Source: an uncultured Bacilli bacterium (GTDB taxonomy: Bacteria > Bacillota_I > Bacilli_A > RF39 > UBA660). Taken from it: a stretch of 8,729 nucleotides of DNA. Under the pieces are notes generated by a model. It searched no databases. It was not told where the DNA came from and worked only from the letters and a program-made list of their open reading frames with translations. The position numbers and the translations under genes were made by a program. The stretch lies in contig CANQAO010000044.1 in assembly GCA_947589375.1 (NCBI GenBank), forward strand, positions 1 through 8,729, given 5' to 3'. Shown here in pieces: positions 1 to 6,105 of this stretch (its first letter is position 1; each line of letters starts with the position of its first letter).

Positions 1-399
1 ACTTCCTCCACTTGCTGCTAATATACTTCCTTCTTCAATTCCACTATGACTAAATTTAATTGCTGGATTGGTGCTTTCACTCATTTTTATTCTAGCCAGT
101 TCCGCATCTAAACTTCCTTGGTTTTCTATTGTTATTTCATATTCAATATAATCTCCTGGGCTTGTTAAATTTGTTTTAAAGGTTGCCGTTAAATCTTCAT
201 ATGTTGGATCTACAGCACTACTAGCTCCTTTTTTACTCTTTTCTGTAATATTAGTTATCTTTACATTCCAACTACTAGTGATACTTGTAGTTCCTTCGAT
301 ATTTAATTGGGTTGCAAAAGCCGCATAACCGACAGCCATTATTAATAATACTCCGCATAAGGCTCCGATTATAATGTTACGTTTTCTTTTGTCATTCAT
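1..399 (-). CDS. Secreted surface protein, N-terminal part (runs off the window edge)
   Basis: An open frame of 133 codons begins at ATG 399 and continues past base 1 without a stop, so only the N-terminal part is seen. It starts MNDKRKRN, then a hydrophobic stretch (about residues 9-27) ending in VGYAAFATQLNI. This resembles the long signal peptides of TasA/camelysin-type and SipW-dependent exported proteins, which share a short basic head, a hydrophobic core and a G-x-x-A-F/Y-x-T boundary. After it come Ser/Thr-rich beta-strand-like segments (SSWNVKITNI, YIEYEITIENQGSLDAEL) of the kind found in surface repeat domains. Start choice is firm: AGGAGG lies at 412-407, 7 nt upstream. It is preceded by a perfect sigma-A promoter whose spacer contains ten Gs, so its expression may be phase variable. 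Export is well supported; exact family, function and total length are unknown. A pilin-like or matrix-fibre role is possible but not shown. Confidence 0.85.
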   Translation of the reverse strand, partial: MNDKRKRNIIIGALCGVLLIMAVGYAAFATQLNIEGTTSITSSWNVKITNITEKSKKGASSAVDPTYEDLTATFKTNLTSPGDYIEYEITIENQGSLDAELARIKMSESTNPAIKFSHSGIEEGSILAASGGS

Positions 400-427
400 G
401 TAGATTCCTCCTATCCTTAATATCACT

Positions 428-457
428 ATTATATCGCCCCCCCCCCAAGCTTGTCAA
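428..457 (-). promoter_or_regulatory. Consensus sigma-A promoter with G10 spacer (surface protein gene)
   Basis: On the minus strand a perfect -35 TTGACA (457-452) and a perfect -10 TATAAT (433-428) are separated by 18 bp. The spacer reads AGCTT, ten Gs, CGA. A start near 421 would give a leader of about 22 nt that includes the AGGAGG site. A-tracts just upstream of the -35 (roughly 475-461 on the minus strand) could act as an UP element. The optimal sigma-A spacer is 17 bp, so loss of one G would make it ideal, while gain or loss of more would weaken it. Confidence 0.88.
437..446. repeat. Homopolymeric C10/G10 tract
   Basis: Ten uninterrupted C bases on the plus strand (G on the minus strand), in a region otherwise very poor in G and C. 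It lies wholly between the -35 and -10 boxes of the surface protein promoter. Tracts of this length are hypervariable in other bacteria through slipped-strand mispairing. Its exact length in any assembly may be unreliable for the same reason. Confidence 0.97.
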
Positions 458-471
458 GTGTTTTTTCGATT

Positions 472-504
472 TTTTTGAAGTTAACAATTAGTTAACTTCA
501 AAAA
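472..504. repeat. Perfect 14-bp inverted repeat upstream of the surface gene promoter
   Basis: Two 14-bp arms (plus strand left arm TTTTTGAAGTTAAC) flank the loop AATTA. The right arm is the exact reverse complement. On both strands the structure ends in an A-tract, not a T-tract, so it does not look like an intrinsic terminator. It ends 14 bp upstream of the -35 box, a position suited to an activator or repressor site. Its core TTAAC-AATTA-GTTAA is shared with the next palindrome. Confidence 0.8.
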
Positions 505-514
505 TACAATTTCC

Positions 515-535
515 AAATTAACAATTAGTTAATTT
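515..535. repeat. Second palindrome with the same TTAAC-AATTA-GTTAA core
   Basis: Arms of 8 bp (AAATTAAC and GTTAATTT) flank the same AATTA loop as the palindrome at 472-504. The centres are 37 bp apart. It touches the stop codon of the Smr gene. No T-tract follows on the minus strand, so it is a poor terminator. Two copies of one core suggest a paired binding site. Confidence 0.65.
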
Positions 536-807
536 TAACTAATTTTTATCTGAACAATGGTGCATCCTTCATTAAAATAATCGGTTTTATAATCAACTAC
601 TAATGGATGTTGCTTTAAAGTTTGATGGGTTTCTTTTTTTATTATACCTGTTCCAATACCATGGATAATTAATAATAATTCGTTTTTCATAATATGGTTA
701 TCATTAATAAAATCATTAATTGCTAATCTCGCACTATTGCGATCAAAACCATGTAAGTCAAGTTTGGGAAGATTATTTATAAACACTACTTCATTTAACT
801 TGCTCAT
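535..807 (-). CDS. Stand-alone Smr-domain protein
   Basis: A 90-residue protein consisting of little more than an Smr domain, the module found at the C-terminus of MutS2 and in small free-standing proteins. The two hallmark motifs are present: LDLHG (residues 16-20) and HGIGTG (49-54, a variant of the common HGKGTG), followed by a closing strand (CTIVQIKI). Known Smr domains bind or nick DNA or RNA; MutS2-type ones act on branched DNA or stalled ribosomes. The substrate here cannot be read from sequence. ATG 807 is preferred over the in-frame ATG at 813, because GAAGG (818-814) abuts the ATG at 813 but sits 6 nt from the one at 807. The start overlaps the end of the kinase gene by 17 nt, implying translational coupling. 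It is last in a four-gene operon; no convincing terminator follows. Confidence 0.85.
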   Translation of the reverse strand: MSKLNEVVFINNLPKLDLHGFDRNSARLAINDFINDNHIMKNELLLIIHGIGTGIIKKETHQTLKQHPLVVDYKTDYFNEGCTIVQIKIS

Positions 808-1690
808 AAACATCCTTCATCTCTTCTAAAGTAGGAATTGATTTATAACCACCTACTCTAGTCACTGATAAAGCGCCAGCAATACTCGCATATTTTAAAG
901 TTTTTTCATAGTCAAATCCTTGAGCTAGTCCGTAAACAAAAGCCCCATGAAAAATATCGCCAGCTCCAGTAGAATCAATAGTTTTGACTTTAATCGATGG
1001 CATAATTTTAATTTGACCATTATATCTATAAATTGAACCTTCAGCTTCTAAAGTAATGACAATATTATTTTGAAACATTTGCTCCATCTTTGTAAAAGCT
1101 AAAATTAAAGTTTGTTTTTGACTAAAATCAATTTTAACTCCCGTAACTCTTTCCGCAAATTCTTTGGAACACACTACATAATTAACTTTTCGAGCTAAAT
1201 CCACTACATTTTTACGATCTCTTCCAGCATCTAGAACACTAATAGCTTTAGGATATTTGTTTAATAAATCTAAACTAGCTTCATATTCATGACCATCAAG
1301 CAAAATAATATCTGGGTTTTCTTCTGGCGTAAATGGTTTTAAAGTCTCATCTTTTGGAACATACATCATAATCGTTCGAGAGCCATTTTCTTTATTAGAT
1401 AAAATAATACTATGAGAAGTCTCACCATTTGGATCTAAAGTTAAATAATTAGTTTTTACTCTATTTAAAGCACATTGTTTTTTGATTCGTCTTCCATAAT
1501 CGTCATTGCCGATTATTCCCGCCATTTCCACATCTTCATTCCATTTAGCTAGCAAAAAAGCCGCAATGGTTGTCGGTCCACCAACACATTCCGTTTTATC
1601 GTGAAATCTCGTTTTCGTGTTTTCCTTTAAAAAACTATCAGTTACAAAAGTAATGTCGTAAGTAATATGTCCCACACATAAAATTTTCAT
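791..1690 (-). CDS. PfkB/ribokinase-family carbohydrate or nucleoside kinase
   Basis: A 299-residue protein of the usual PfkB-family length. The N-terminal family signature is seen as CVGGPTTIAA (Gly37-Gly38). The C-terminal signature DSTGAGDIFHGAF (residues 239-251) carries the GAGD anion hole with the probable catalytic base Asp245. These enzymes transfer phosphate from ATP to a sugar, sugar phosphate or nucleoside hydroxyl. The sequence has features of the ribokinase/adenosine kinase/fructokinase branch, but the substrate cannot be assigned. A strong AGGAGG (1703-1698) lies 7 nt before ATG 1690. It follows the xerC-like gene by 28 nt and overlaps the Smr gene, so all are probably cotranscribed. 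It stops at TGA (793-791), the one TGA stop seen here. The pairing with DNA-processing genes is unusual and gives no clear hint to its substrate. Confidence 0.9.
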   Translation of the reverse strand: MKILCVGHITYDITFVTDSFLKENTKTRFHDKTECVGGPTTIAAFLLAKWNEDVEMAGIIGNDDYGRRIKKQCALNRVKTNYLTLDPNGETSHSIILSNKENGSRTIMMYVPKDETLKPFTPEENPDIILLDGHEYEASLDLLNKYPKAISVLDAGRDRKNVVDLARKVNYVVCSKEFAERVTGVKIDFSQKQTLILAFTKMEQMFQNNIVITLEAEGSIYRYNGQIKIMPSIKVKTIDSTGAGDIFHGAFVYGLAQGFDYEKTLKYASIAGALSVTRVGGYKSIPTLEEMKDVYEQVK

Positions 1691-1718
1691 TATGGAGCCT
1701 CCTTTTTATTTAATCTTG

Positions 1719-2591
1719 TTATTTTTTAGCCCGTGGATGACTATCTAAATAAACTTTTCGAAGTCTTTCATTAGATACATGGGTATATATTTGCGTCGTC
1801 GATAAATTTTCATGTCCAAGTAAATCCCCAACACTTTTTAAATCGGCGCCTTCATTTAACATATGCGTCGCATAAGTATGTCTTAACACATGCGGAGTGA
1901 CATGAACATTAAGATTTACTTTTTTAGCTAAAGCATCAATCATCATTCTAACCATGCGGTCATTTAATTTTTGGCCATGTTTATTAGGTATTAGATAATC
2001 CGAAGCTGGTAAAAATCTTCGGCCCCCATGAATAAATAAATTTAGTAACTCTTGAGCCCTTGGACCATAATAAACATAACGTTCTTTATCACCTTTACCT
2101 AAAACTAAAATTTTCTTATCTTCAAAATCGATATCTTTAACTTTAATATTAACCAGTTCACTCACTCTAATACCTGTTGAATATAAAAGTTCTAAAATAA
2201 GGGCTTCTTTTTGACCATCAGTCGTATTTAAATCGGGCGCTGAAAGTAGTTTTTCTAAATCATTTAGATTTAAAAAAGTTGGTAATTTTTTTTCTTTTTT
2301 TGGGTTACTAATTAGTAACATTGGATTACTATCAATTTTGTTTTCCGTAAGTAAAAATTTAAAATAACTTCTTAACGCACTTATTTTCCTCGAAATAGAT
2401 GCTACTGAATACTTTTGACTATACATTTTTTTTAAATATAATCTAAGAAAGCTAGCATCAACTTCACGAATGTTTTTTTTATTTAAAAAATGATAAAACT
2501 CTATTAAATCATTTTCATAATTAATAATCGTATTGTTAGAAAGATGTCTTTCATAAGTTAAATAATCGATAAATTTTTTTACATCAGTCAT
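1719..2591 (-). CDS. xerC: Tyrosine recombinase, XerC/XerD type
   Basis: A 290-residue integrase-family recombinase of standard Xer length. The N-terminal SAM-like core-binding domain spans about residues 1-90 (YLTYERHLSNNTIINYENDL). The catalytic domain carries the complete set: Arg142 (STGIRVSEL), Lys166 (LGKGDKER), His234 and Arg237 (HVLRHTYATH), His260 (LLGHENLSTTQIYTH) and nucleophile Tyr269. Xer proteins resolve chromosome dimers at dif sites near the terminus, usually as a XerC/XerD pair. The ending YLDSHPRAKK and the proximity to topA (as in topA-trmFO-xerC of Bacilli) favour XerC, but sequence alone does not separate XerC from XerD fully. GGGTG lies 7 nt ahead of ATG 2591, and the gene starts 11 nt after the preceding stop. 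No mobile-element borders are visible, so it looks like a housekeeping recombinase. Confidence 0.88.
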   Translation of the reverse strand: MTDVKKFIDYLTYERHLSNNTIINYENDLIEFYHFLNKKNIREVDASFLRLYLKKMYSQKYSVASISRKISALRSYFKFLLTENKIDSNPMLLISNPKKEKKLPTFLNLNDLEKLLSAPDLNTTDGQKEALILELLYSTGIRVSELVNIKVKDIDFEDKKILVLGKGDKERYVYYGPRAQELLNLFIHGGRRFLPASDYLIPNKHGQKLNDRMVRMMIDALAKKVNLNVHVTPHVLRHTYATHMLNEGADLKSVGDLLGHENLSTTQIYTHVSNERLRKVYLDSHPRAKK

Positions 2592-2602
2592 ATTTTCACC
2601 CT

Positions 2603-3388
2603 TTAACGAGTTTTATGATTTTGGCTATTAAAAAGCTCTAATTGTGTTTGTGTTTCTAAGTTTTCTTTAGGCATGTTTACAATCCTAACTGGGTTTTCCA
2701 TCATGCGAAAATCAATTTGGTGATTTTCAGCTTTTTCATTAAAAGGAACTATTTTATTTTGATAAATTTTTTTAAGTTCTTTTTCTAAGTGTTTACTTGC
2801 AATCGTATTTCCCCTTATATTGTAATATTCGCTTAAGGGTCCAATCACACATTCACGTTTATTTAAAATATCATCTTTGTGATTGGCTAAAGCAGTTAAT
2901 AAATCACCCGCATAATATGGATTATTTAAATCGGTCATAAACATACGATATTCTTCACTATAAGGTTGCCCCTCAAAACTATCAAAAATAAATTTTTCCC
3001 AGTTATAAACATAAGGATTTAAAAAATGAAATTTACCTTGAATTTGATTAGTTTCAATAAAATTAATAAGCTCTTTGTTATCATTAAAAATTAAAGATAA
3101 ATTACCACTAAATGGATAATCCCCATTATAAGTAATATATAAACCAATTTCATCATTGGGAATAGTTTTAATTCGCGCTAAAGCATTGTCTCTTATATAA
3201 TCAATAAGTTCATCCATATCGCTAAATTTAGTAGTAAAAGCATCGATAGCCATTAGATAAGTTTCTTTCCCACCGACCCTTGTTCCTCTAAGACCTTTTT
3301 TAGTATATGGAATTTCAATTCTTACCGCTGACTTGCCATGATAAAGCCATAAACTAAAAGCTTTGGGATTTACATTTTCCTTTTTCAT
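2603..3388 (-). CDS. Unrecognised protein with a C-terminal clamp-binding-like motif
   Basis: A soluble 261-residue protein with no signal peptide or membrane segment; I do not recognise its family. The body looks like an alpha/beta domain (for example AVRIEIPYTKKGLRGTRVGG near residues 21-40 and IGLYITYNGDYPF near 81-93). It is followed by a helical, charged region (200-220) and a polar tail. The tail holds QLELF (residues 249-253), which matches the QL(S/D)LF-type peptide that many bacterial proteins use to bind the DnaN sliding clamp. The start is taken at ATG 3388 because AGGTGA (3399-3394) lies 5 nt upstream; the GTG at 3397 overlaps that ribosome-binding site. It is first in the operon with xerC, the kinase and smr, and sits behind topA. 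A role at the replication fork is inference from motif and neighbours. Confidence 0.75.
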   Translation of the reverse strand: MKKENVNPKAFSLWLYHGKSAVRIEIPYTKKGLRGTRVGGKETYLMAIDAFTTKFSDMDELIDYIRDNALARIKTIPNDEIGLYITYNGDYPFSGNLSLIFNDNKELINFIETNQIQGKFHFLNPYVYNWEKFIFDSFEGQPYSEEYRMFMTDLNNPYYAGDLLTALANHKDDILNKRECVIGPLSEYYNIRGNTIASKHLEKELKKIYQNKIVPFNEKAENHQIDFRMMENPVRIVNMPKENLETQTQLELFNSQNHKTR

Positions 3389-3408
3389 TGTTATCACCTG
3401 CTACTTTT

Positions 3409-3436
3409 ATTATACTGCATTTATATAGAAAGTCAA
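3409..3436 (-). promoter_or_regulatory. Sigma-A promoter for the unknown-xerC-kinase-smr operon
   Basis: Minus-strand -35 TTGACT (3436-3431) and perfect -10 TATAAT (3414-3409) are separated by 16 bp. It lies 20 nt upstream of ATG 3388, so the leader would be short (start near 3402) but would include the AGGTGA ribosome-binding site. The -35 box falls within the T-rich tail of the topA terminator. Confidence 0.7.
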
Positions 3437-3473
3437 AAGAAAAGAGTAGCTACTTTGTAAAGTCGCAGCTACT
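3435..3473 (-). terminator. Probable intrinsic terminator of topA
   Basis: On the minus strand AGTAGCT (3473-3467), a GCG bulge and ACTT (3463-3460) pair with AAGT (3455-3452) and AGCTACT (3451-3445) around a 4-nt loop. The tail C-TTTT-C-TTTT (3444-3435) follows. The stop codon of topA (3452-3450) is inside the hairpin. The bulge and the broken T-tract make it moderate rather than strong. Confidence 0.6.
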
Positions 3474-5480
3474 ACATTTTATTTTACCTTTTTTCTCGGT
3501 GAGCATACTTCCGCATTCTGGGCATTTTTCGCCTGTCGGTTTATCCCAATAAGCTGTTTTACATTTTGGATAGTTATTGCAGCCATAGAAAATTTTGCCT
3601 TTACGGCTTCTTTTTTCTACAATTTTACCGTCTTCACAGTTTGGACAATCACAAATGATTTTATCTTCACGTGGTTCGTTTTTAATATATTTACATTTAG
3701 GGAAATTAGAACAAGCCACAAACTCTCCAAATTTACCTTTACGGATAACTAATGGATGCCCACATTCAGGACACATTTCCCCCGTTTCTTTGGCTTCTTT
3801 TTTAGGCATTTTTTCTAAAGCTTCTTCAACTGATGGTTCAAATTCTTTATAGAATTTATCTAAAACTTCATACCATACTTCTTTACCTTCGGCAATTTTA
3901 TCTAAATCCGTTTCCATCCCAGCTGTATATTCCACATTGATAATATGATTGAAATATTCTTGCAGTTTATCGGTAACTTCAAAACCAATATCCGTGGGGA
4001 TGAATTTCTTTTCGGCTAAATTAACATAACCGCGATTTTTAATATTTTCCATAATCGTGGCATAAGTACTTGGTCTACCAATACCGAGCTCATCCATTTC
4101 TTTAATAAGTTTCGCTTCCGTATATCTAGCTGGTGGTTGGGTGAAATGTTGCTCTTTGGTAATATCATTAGATACAATTACTTTTGACTGATAAGTATCA
4201 AGTGGTGGCAGTTCATTATCTTTAGTATCTTCGTAATCTTTATATACTTTTAAATAACCATCAAATACAATTACTTGCCCCGTGGCTTTAAACTGATAAT
4301 CATTATTATTCAAAATGGCCGTAGTTCCTTCTACTTTAGCATCACGCATCAAACTAGCTAAAGCGCGATAATAAATCAAACGATATAATTTATATTCGTC
4401 ATCTTTTAAATATGGCTTAATGCTTTCAGGTGTTCTTTGAATGCTTGTTGGTCTAATCGCTTCATGGGCATCTTGAACATTTTCGGTTTTTTTGCTGACC
4501 TTAATACGGCCCACATATTTTTCACCATATTTCGTTTCGATAAATTTATAAGTTTGACTGACAAATTCATCAGCTAATCTAATAGAATCGGTACGCATAT
4601 AAGTAATTAAACCGACAGTTTCGTTTTCTAAATCTATTCCTTCATATAACTTTTGCGCCACCATCATGGTCTTGCGCGCGCCAAATCTTAATTTATTGGA
4701 AGCTTCTTGTTGCATTGTACTGGTGGTAAAAGGAGCTTTAGAAGCTTTTTGTTTCTCTTTTTTCGTAACCTCTTCGATTTCAAAAGCATTAGATAGTTTT
4801 TCTAAGATTTTATTAGCTTCAAGTTCATTTGGAATTTCTATTTTTTTATGTTTATATTGAAATAAATCAGCTTTAAAATCTTTAAAATTAGCGGTTATCG
4901 TCCAATATTCTAGAGGATTAAAAGCCTGTATTTCTCTTTCTCTATCGACAATTAATTTCAAGGCCACACTTTGAACTCTACCCGCACTACTGCCATCGGT
5001 TTTTGATTGAATTAATTTACTTAATCTAAAGCCGATTATGCGATCTAAAATTCTTCTGGTTTCTTGGCTATTAACTAAATCTCGATCGATTTTACCAGCC
5101 TTTTGAATACCTTCAGTTACACCTTTTTTAGTGATTTCTGGAAATAAAACCCGTTTATATTCACTATCTTTTAAACCTAAAACATCATAGATGTGCCACG
5201 CAATGGCTTCTCCTTCACGGTCAGGGTCGGTAGCTAAATATATAGTACTAACATTTTTAGCCTCTTTTTTAAGTTCATCGATAACCTTCTTTTTGCCCTT
5301 TATCGTAATATAGTCAGGTTTAAAATGGTTTTCAATATCCACTCCAAAACCAAATTTACCTTTCGTCGATAAATCTCTAATATGACCTTTACTAGATGTC
5401 ACTATATAATCAGGCCCTAAATATTTACTAATCGACTTTACTTTAGTTGGTGATTCCACAATAACCAAATTCTTACTCAT
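3450..5480 (-). CDS. topA: DNA topoisomerase I (type IA)
   Basis: A complete 676-residue type IA topoisomerase that relaxes negative supercoils by transient single-strand cleavage. The N-terminal Toprim domain contains catalytic Glu9 (VIVESPTK) and the acidic DPDREGE motif (residues 85-91). The nucleophile is Tyr294 in YMRTDS. Other conserved family stretches are GRVQSVAL (167-174) and GIGRPSTYATI (466-476). The C-terminus carries three four-cysteine zinc ribbons at about residues 570-596, 612-640 and 653-672. Length and layout are normal for Bacillota TopA. It has its own promoter, and GAAGGAAG lies ahead of ATG 5480. It ends in a hairpin covering the stop codon, so it is probably a single-gene transcript. 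Short open frames on the opposite strand within it are shadows. Confidence 0.97.
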   Translation of the reverse strand: MSKNLVIVESPTKVKSISKYLGPDYIVTSSKGHIRDLSTKGKFGFGVDIENHFKPDYITIKGKKKVIDELKKEAKNVSTIYLATDPDREGEAIAWHIYDVLGLKDSEYKRVLFPEITKKGVTEGIQKAGKIDRDLVNSQETRRILDRIIGFRLSKLIQSKTDGSSAGRVQSVALKLIVDREREIQAFNPLEYWTITANFKDFKADLFQYKHKKIEIPNELEANKILEKLSNAFEIEEVTKKEKQKASKAPFTTSTMQQEASNKLRFGARKTMMVAQKLYEGIDLENETVGLITYMRTDSIRLADEFVSQTYKFIETKYGEKYVGRIKVSKKTENVQDAHEAIRPTSIQRTPESIKPYLKDDEYKLYRLIYYRALASLMRDAKVEGTTAILNNNDYQFKATGQVIVFDGYLKVYKDYEDTKDNELPPLDTYQSKVIVSNDITKEQHFTQPPARYTEAKLIKEMDELGIGRPSTYATIMENIKNRGYVNLAEKKFIPTDIGFEVTDKLQEYFNHIINVEYTAGMETDLDKIAEGKEVWYEVLDKFYKEFEPSVEEALEKMPKKEAKETGEMCPECGHPLVIRKGKFGEFVACSNFPKCKYIKNEPREDKIICDCPNCEDGKIVEKRSRKGKIFYGCNNYPKCKTAYWDKPTGEKCPECGSMLTEKKGKIKCSSCDFTK

Positions 5481-5521
5481 AGTTCACTTCCTTCATGTAA
5501 TAAATTATGTTTCGTTCTTCT

Positions 5522-5550
5522 ATTATAATACATAACTTTCATAATGACAA
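5522..5550 (-). promoter_or_regulatory. Sigma-A promoter of topA
   Basis: Minus-strand -35 TTGTCA (5550-5545, one base off consensus) and perfect -10 TATAAT (5527-5522) are 17 bp apart. The predicted start near 5515 gives a leader of about 35 nt that contains the GAAGGAAG ribosome-binding site. Confidence 0.82.
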
Positions 5551-5609
5551 GTTAAGTATATCATAATTATATGTAAATATCTAAATTTTTTGCGAAAATA
5601 TTTTATTTG

Positions 5610-5643
5610 AAAACCTTAGTTTTCTAATAGAAACTAAGGTTTT
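5610..5643 (-). terminator. Strong hairpin terminator of the prepilin gene
   Basis: A perfect 13-bp stem (plus strand AAAACCTTAGTTT at 5610-5622 and its complement at 5631-5643) with an 8-nt loop. On the minus strand the right arm ends in TTTT. The stem begins inside the prepilin stop codon (5644-5642). A-tract on one side and T-tract on the other make it potentially bidirectional. Confidence 0.8.
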
Positions 5644-6058
5644 ATGATGTACATTCTTGCCCAACTGAATATTCATAGACATATTCATAGACATATTTGT
5701 TATTTTTAAAAGAGACCGCAACCGCTTTATCAAAGGTTTCATTCGCTTTAGTCTTTTCGGTACTACCTTTTTGATATTTTGGATTTAAAATATCTTCATC
5801 AGATAAAAGGCCCGCATTTTGTAACATTTCTATTGTGACATAGCAGGTCGCATCACCTTGCTTCGGTAATTCTAAAGAATGACTAGGCATTGACATATAA
5901 GTATTAGCTGATTTTTCAATAAGTTCAATTTGTTTATTATATGATTTTTCTCTAGAATCAGTAATAATACTATTAATTGTAGGTACAGTTATCAAAGCTA
6001 AAACACCTAAAATTAAAATCACCATGACTAATTCGATTAATGTAAATCCTTTTTGCAT
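5642..6058 (-). CDS. Type IV prepilin-like (pseudopilin) protein
   Basis: A 138-residue protein with a textbook type IV pilin N-terminus: short leader MQKG, then FTLIELVMVILILGVLALI. A prepilin peptidase would cut after the Gly, methylate Phe and use the conserved Glu at mature position 5 for assembly. The rest is a short hydrophilic domain with two cysteines (DATCYV and the C-terminal QECTS) that could form the disulfide loop typical of pilins. The tail holds a tandem VYEY duplication. ATG 6058 is chosen because the GTG at 6067 would spoil the leader and overlaps the AGGTGAGG ribosome-binding site. Close relatives include ComGC/GspG-type pseudopilins, but no other pilus gene (ATPase, membrane platform, peptidase) is in the window. 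Lying behind a sigma factor, it may be part of that module or simply adjacent; it has its own promoter. Confidence 0.88.
   Translation of the reverse strand: MQKGFTLIELVMVILILGVLALITVPTINSIITDSREKSYNKQIELIEKSANTYMSMPSHSLELPKQGDATCYVTIEMLQNAGLLSDEDILNPKYQKGSTEKTKANETFDKAVAVSFKNNKYVYEYVYEYSVGQECTS
5670..5693. repeat. 12-bp tandem duplication in the prepilin C-terminus
   Basis: The plus-strand unit TATTCATAGACA occurs twice back to back, identical, in frame. It encodes the repeated VYEY of the prepilin tail. Identity at the DNA level suggests a recent duplication. Confidence 0.85.
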
Positions 6059-6076
6059 ACACCTCACCTATTTTTA

Positions 6077-6105
6077 ATTATAATTTAATTATGGTCAAAA
6101 GTCAA
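6077..6105 (-). promoter_or_regulatory. Sigma-A-type promoter of the prepilin gene
   Basis: Minus-strand TTGACT (6105-6100) and TATAAT (6082-6077) with a 17-bp spacer, lying across the last codons of the sigma factor gene. The start near 6070 would leave a very short leader in which the ribosome-binding site begins almost at the first base. Good boxes, but AT-rich DNA makes chance matches likely. Confidence 0.5.

Noticed and set aside
472..504. Inverted repeat as an intrinsic terminator of the smr operon
   Set aside because: On the minus strand the hairpin is followed by an A-tract, not a T-tract, and the stem is AT-rich.
472..535. Palindromes as dif/Xer recombination sites or borders of an invertible promoter
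   Set aside because: Arms of 14 or 8 bp around a 5-bp centre do not match the 11-6-11 dif layout, and no matching inverted copy lies on the other side of the promoter in this window.
791..793. Reading TGA as tryptophan (Mycoplasma-type code)
   Set aside because: Trp codons checked are TGG, and the kinase gene ends at the normal family length at this TGA.
811..813. Upstream ATG as start of the Smr protein
   Set aside because: GAAGG abuts it with no spacing; the ATG at 807 has a 6-nt spacing.
1719..2591. Recombinase as the integrase of a mobile element
   Set aside because: No attachment repeats, excisionase or cargo genes are seen; length, ending and closeness to topA fit a housekeeping Xer protein.
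3595..3852. 85-codon open frame on the plus strand
   Set aside because: Lies antisense within the zinc-ribbon part of topA, has no family resemblance and no supporting promoter; a shadow frame.
4666..4860. 64-codon open frame on the plus strand
   Set aside because: Antisense within topA, hydrophobic only because it mirrors the coding strand; no independent support.
6059..6067. Upstream GTG as start of the prepilin
   Set aside because: It overlaps the ribosome-binding site and would add residues before the normal MQKG leader.
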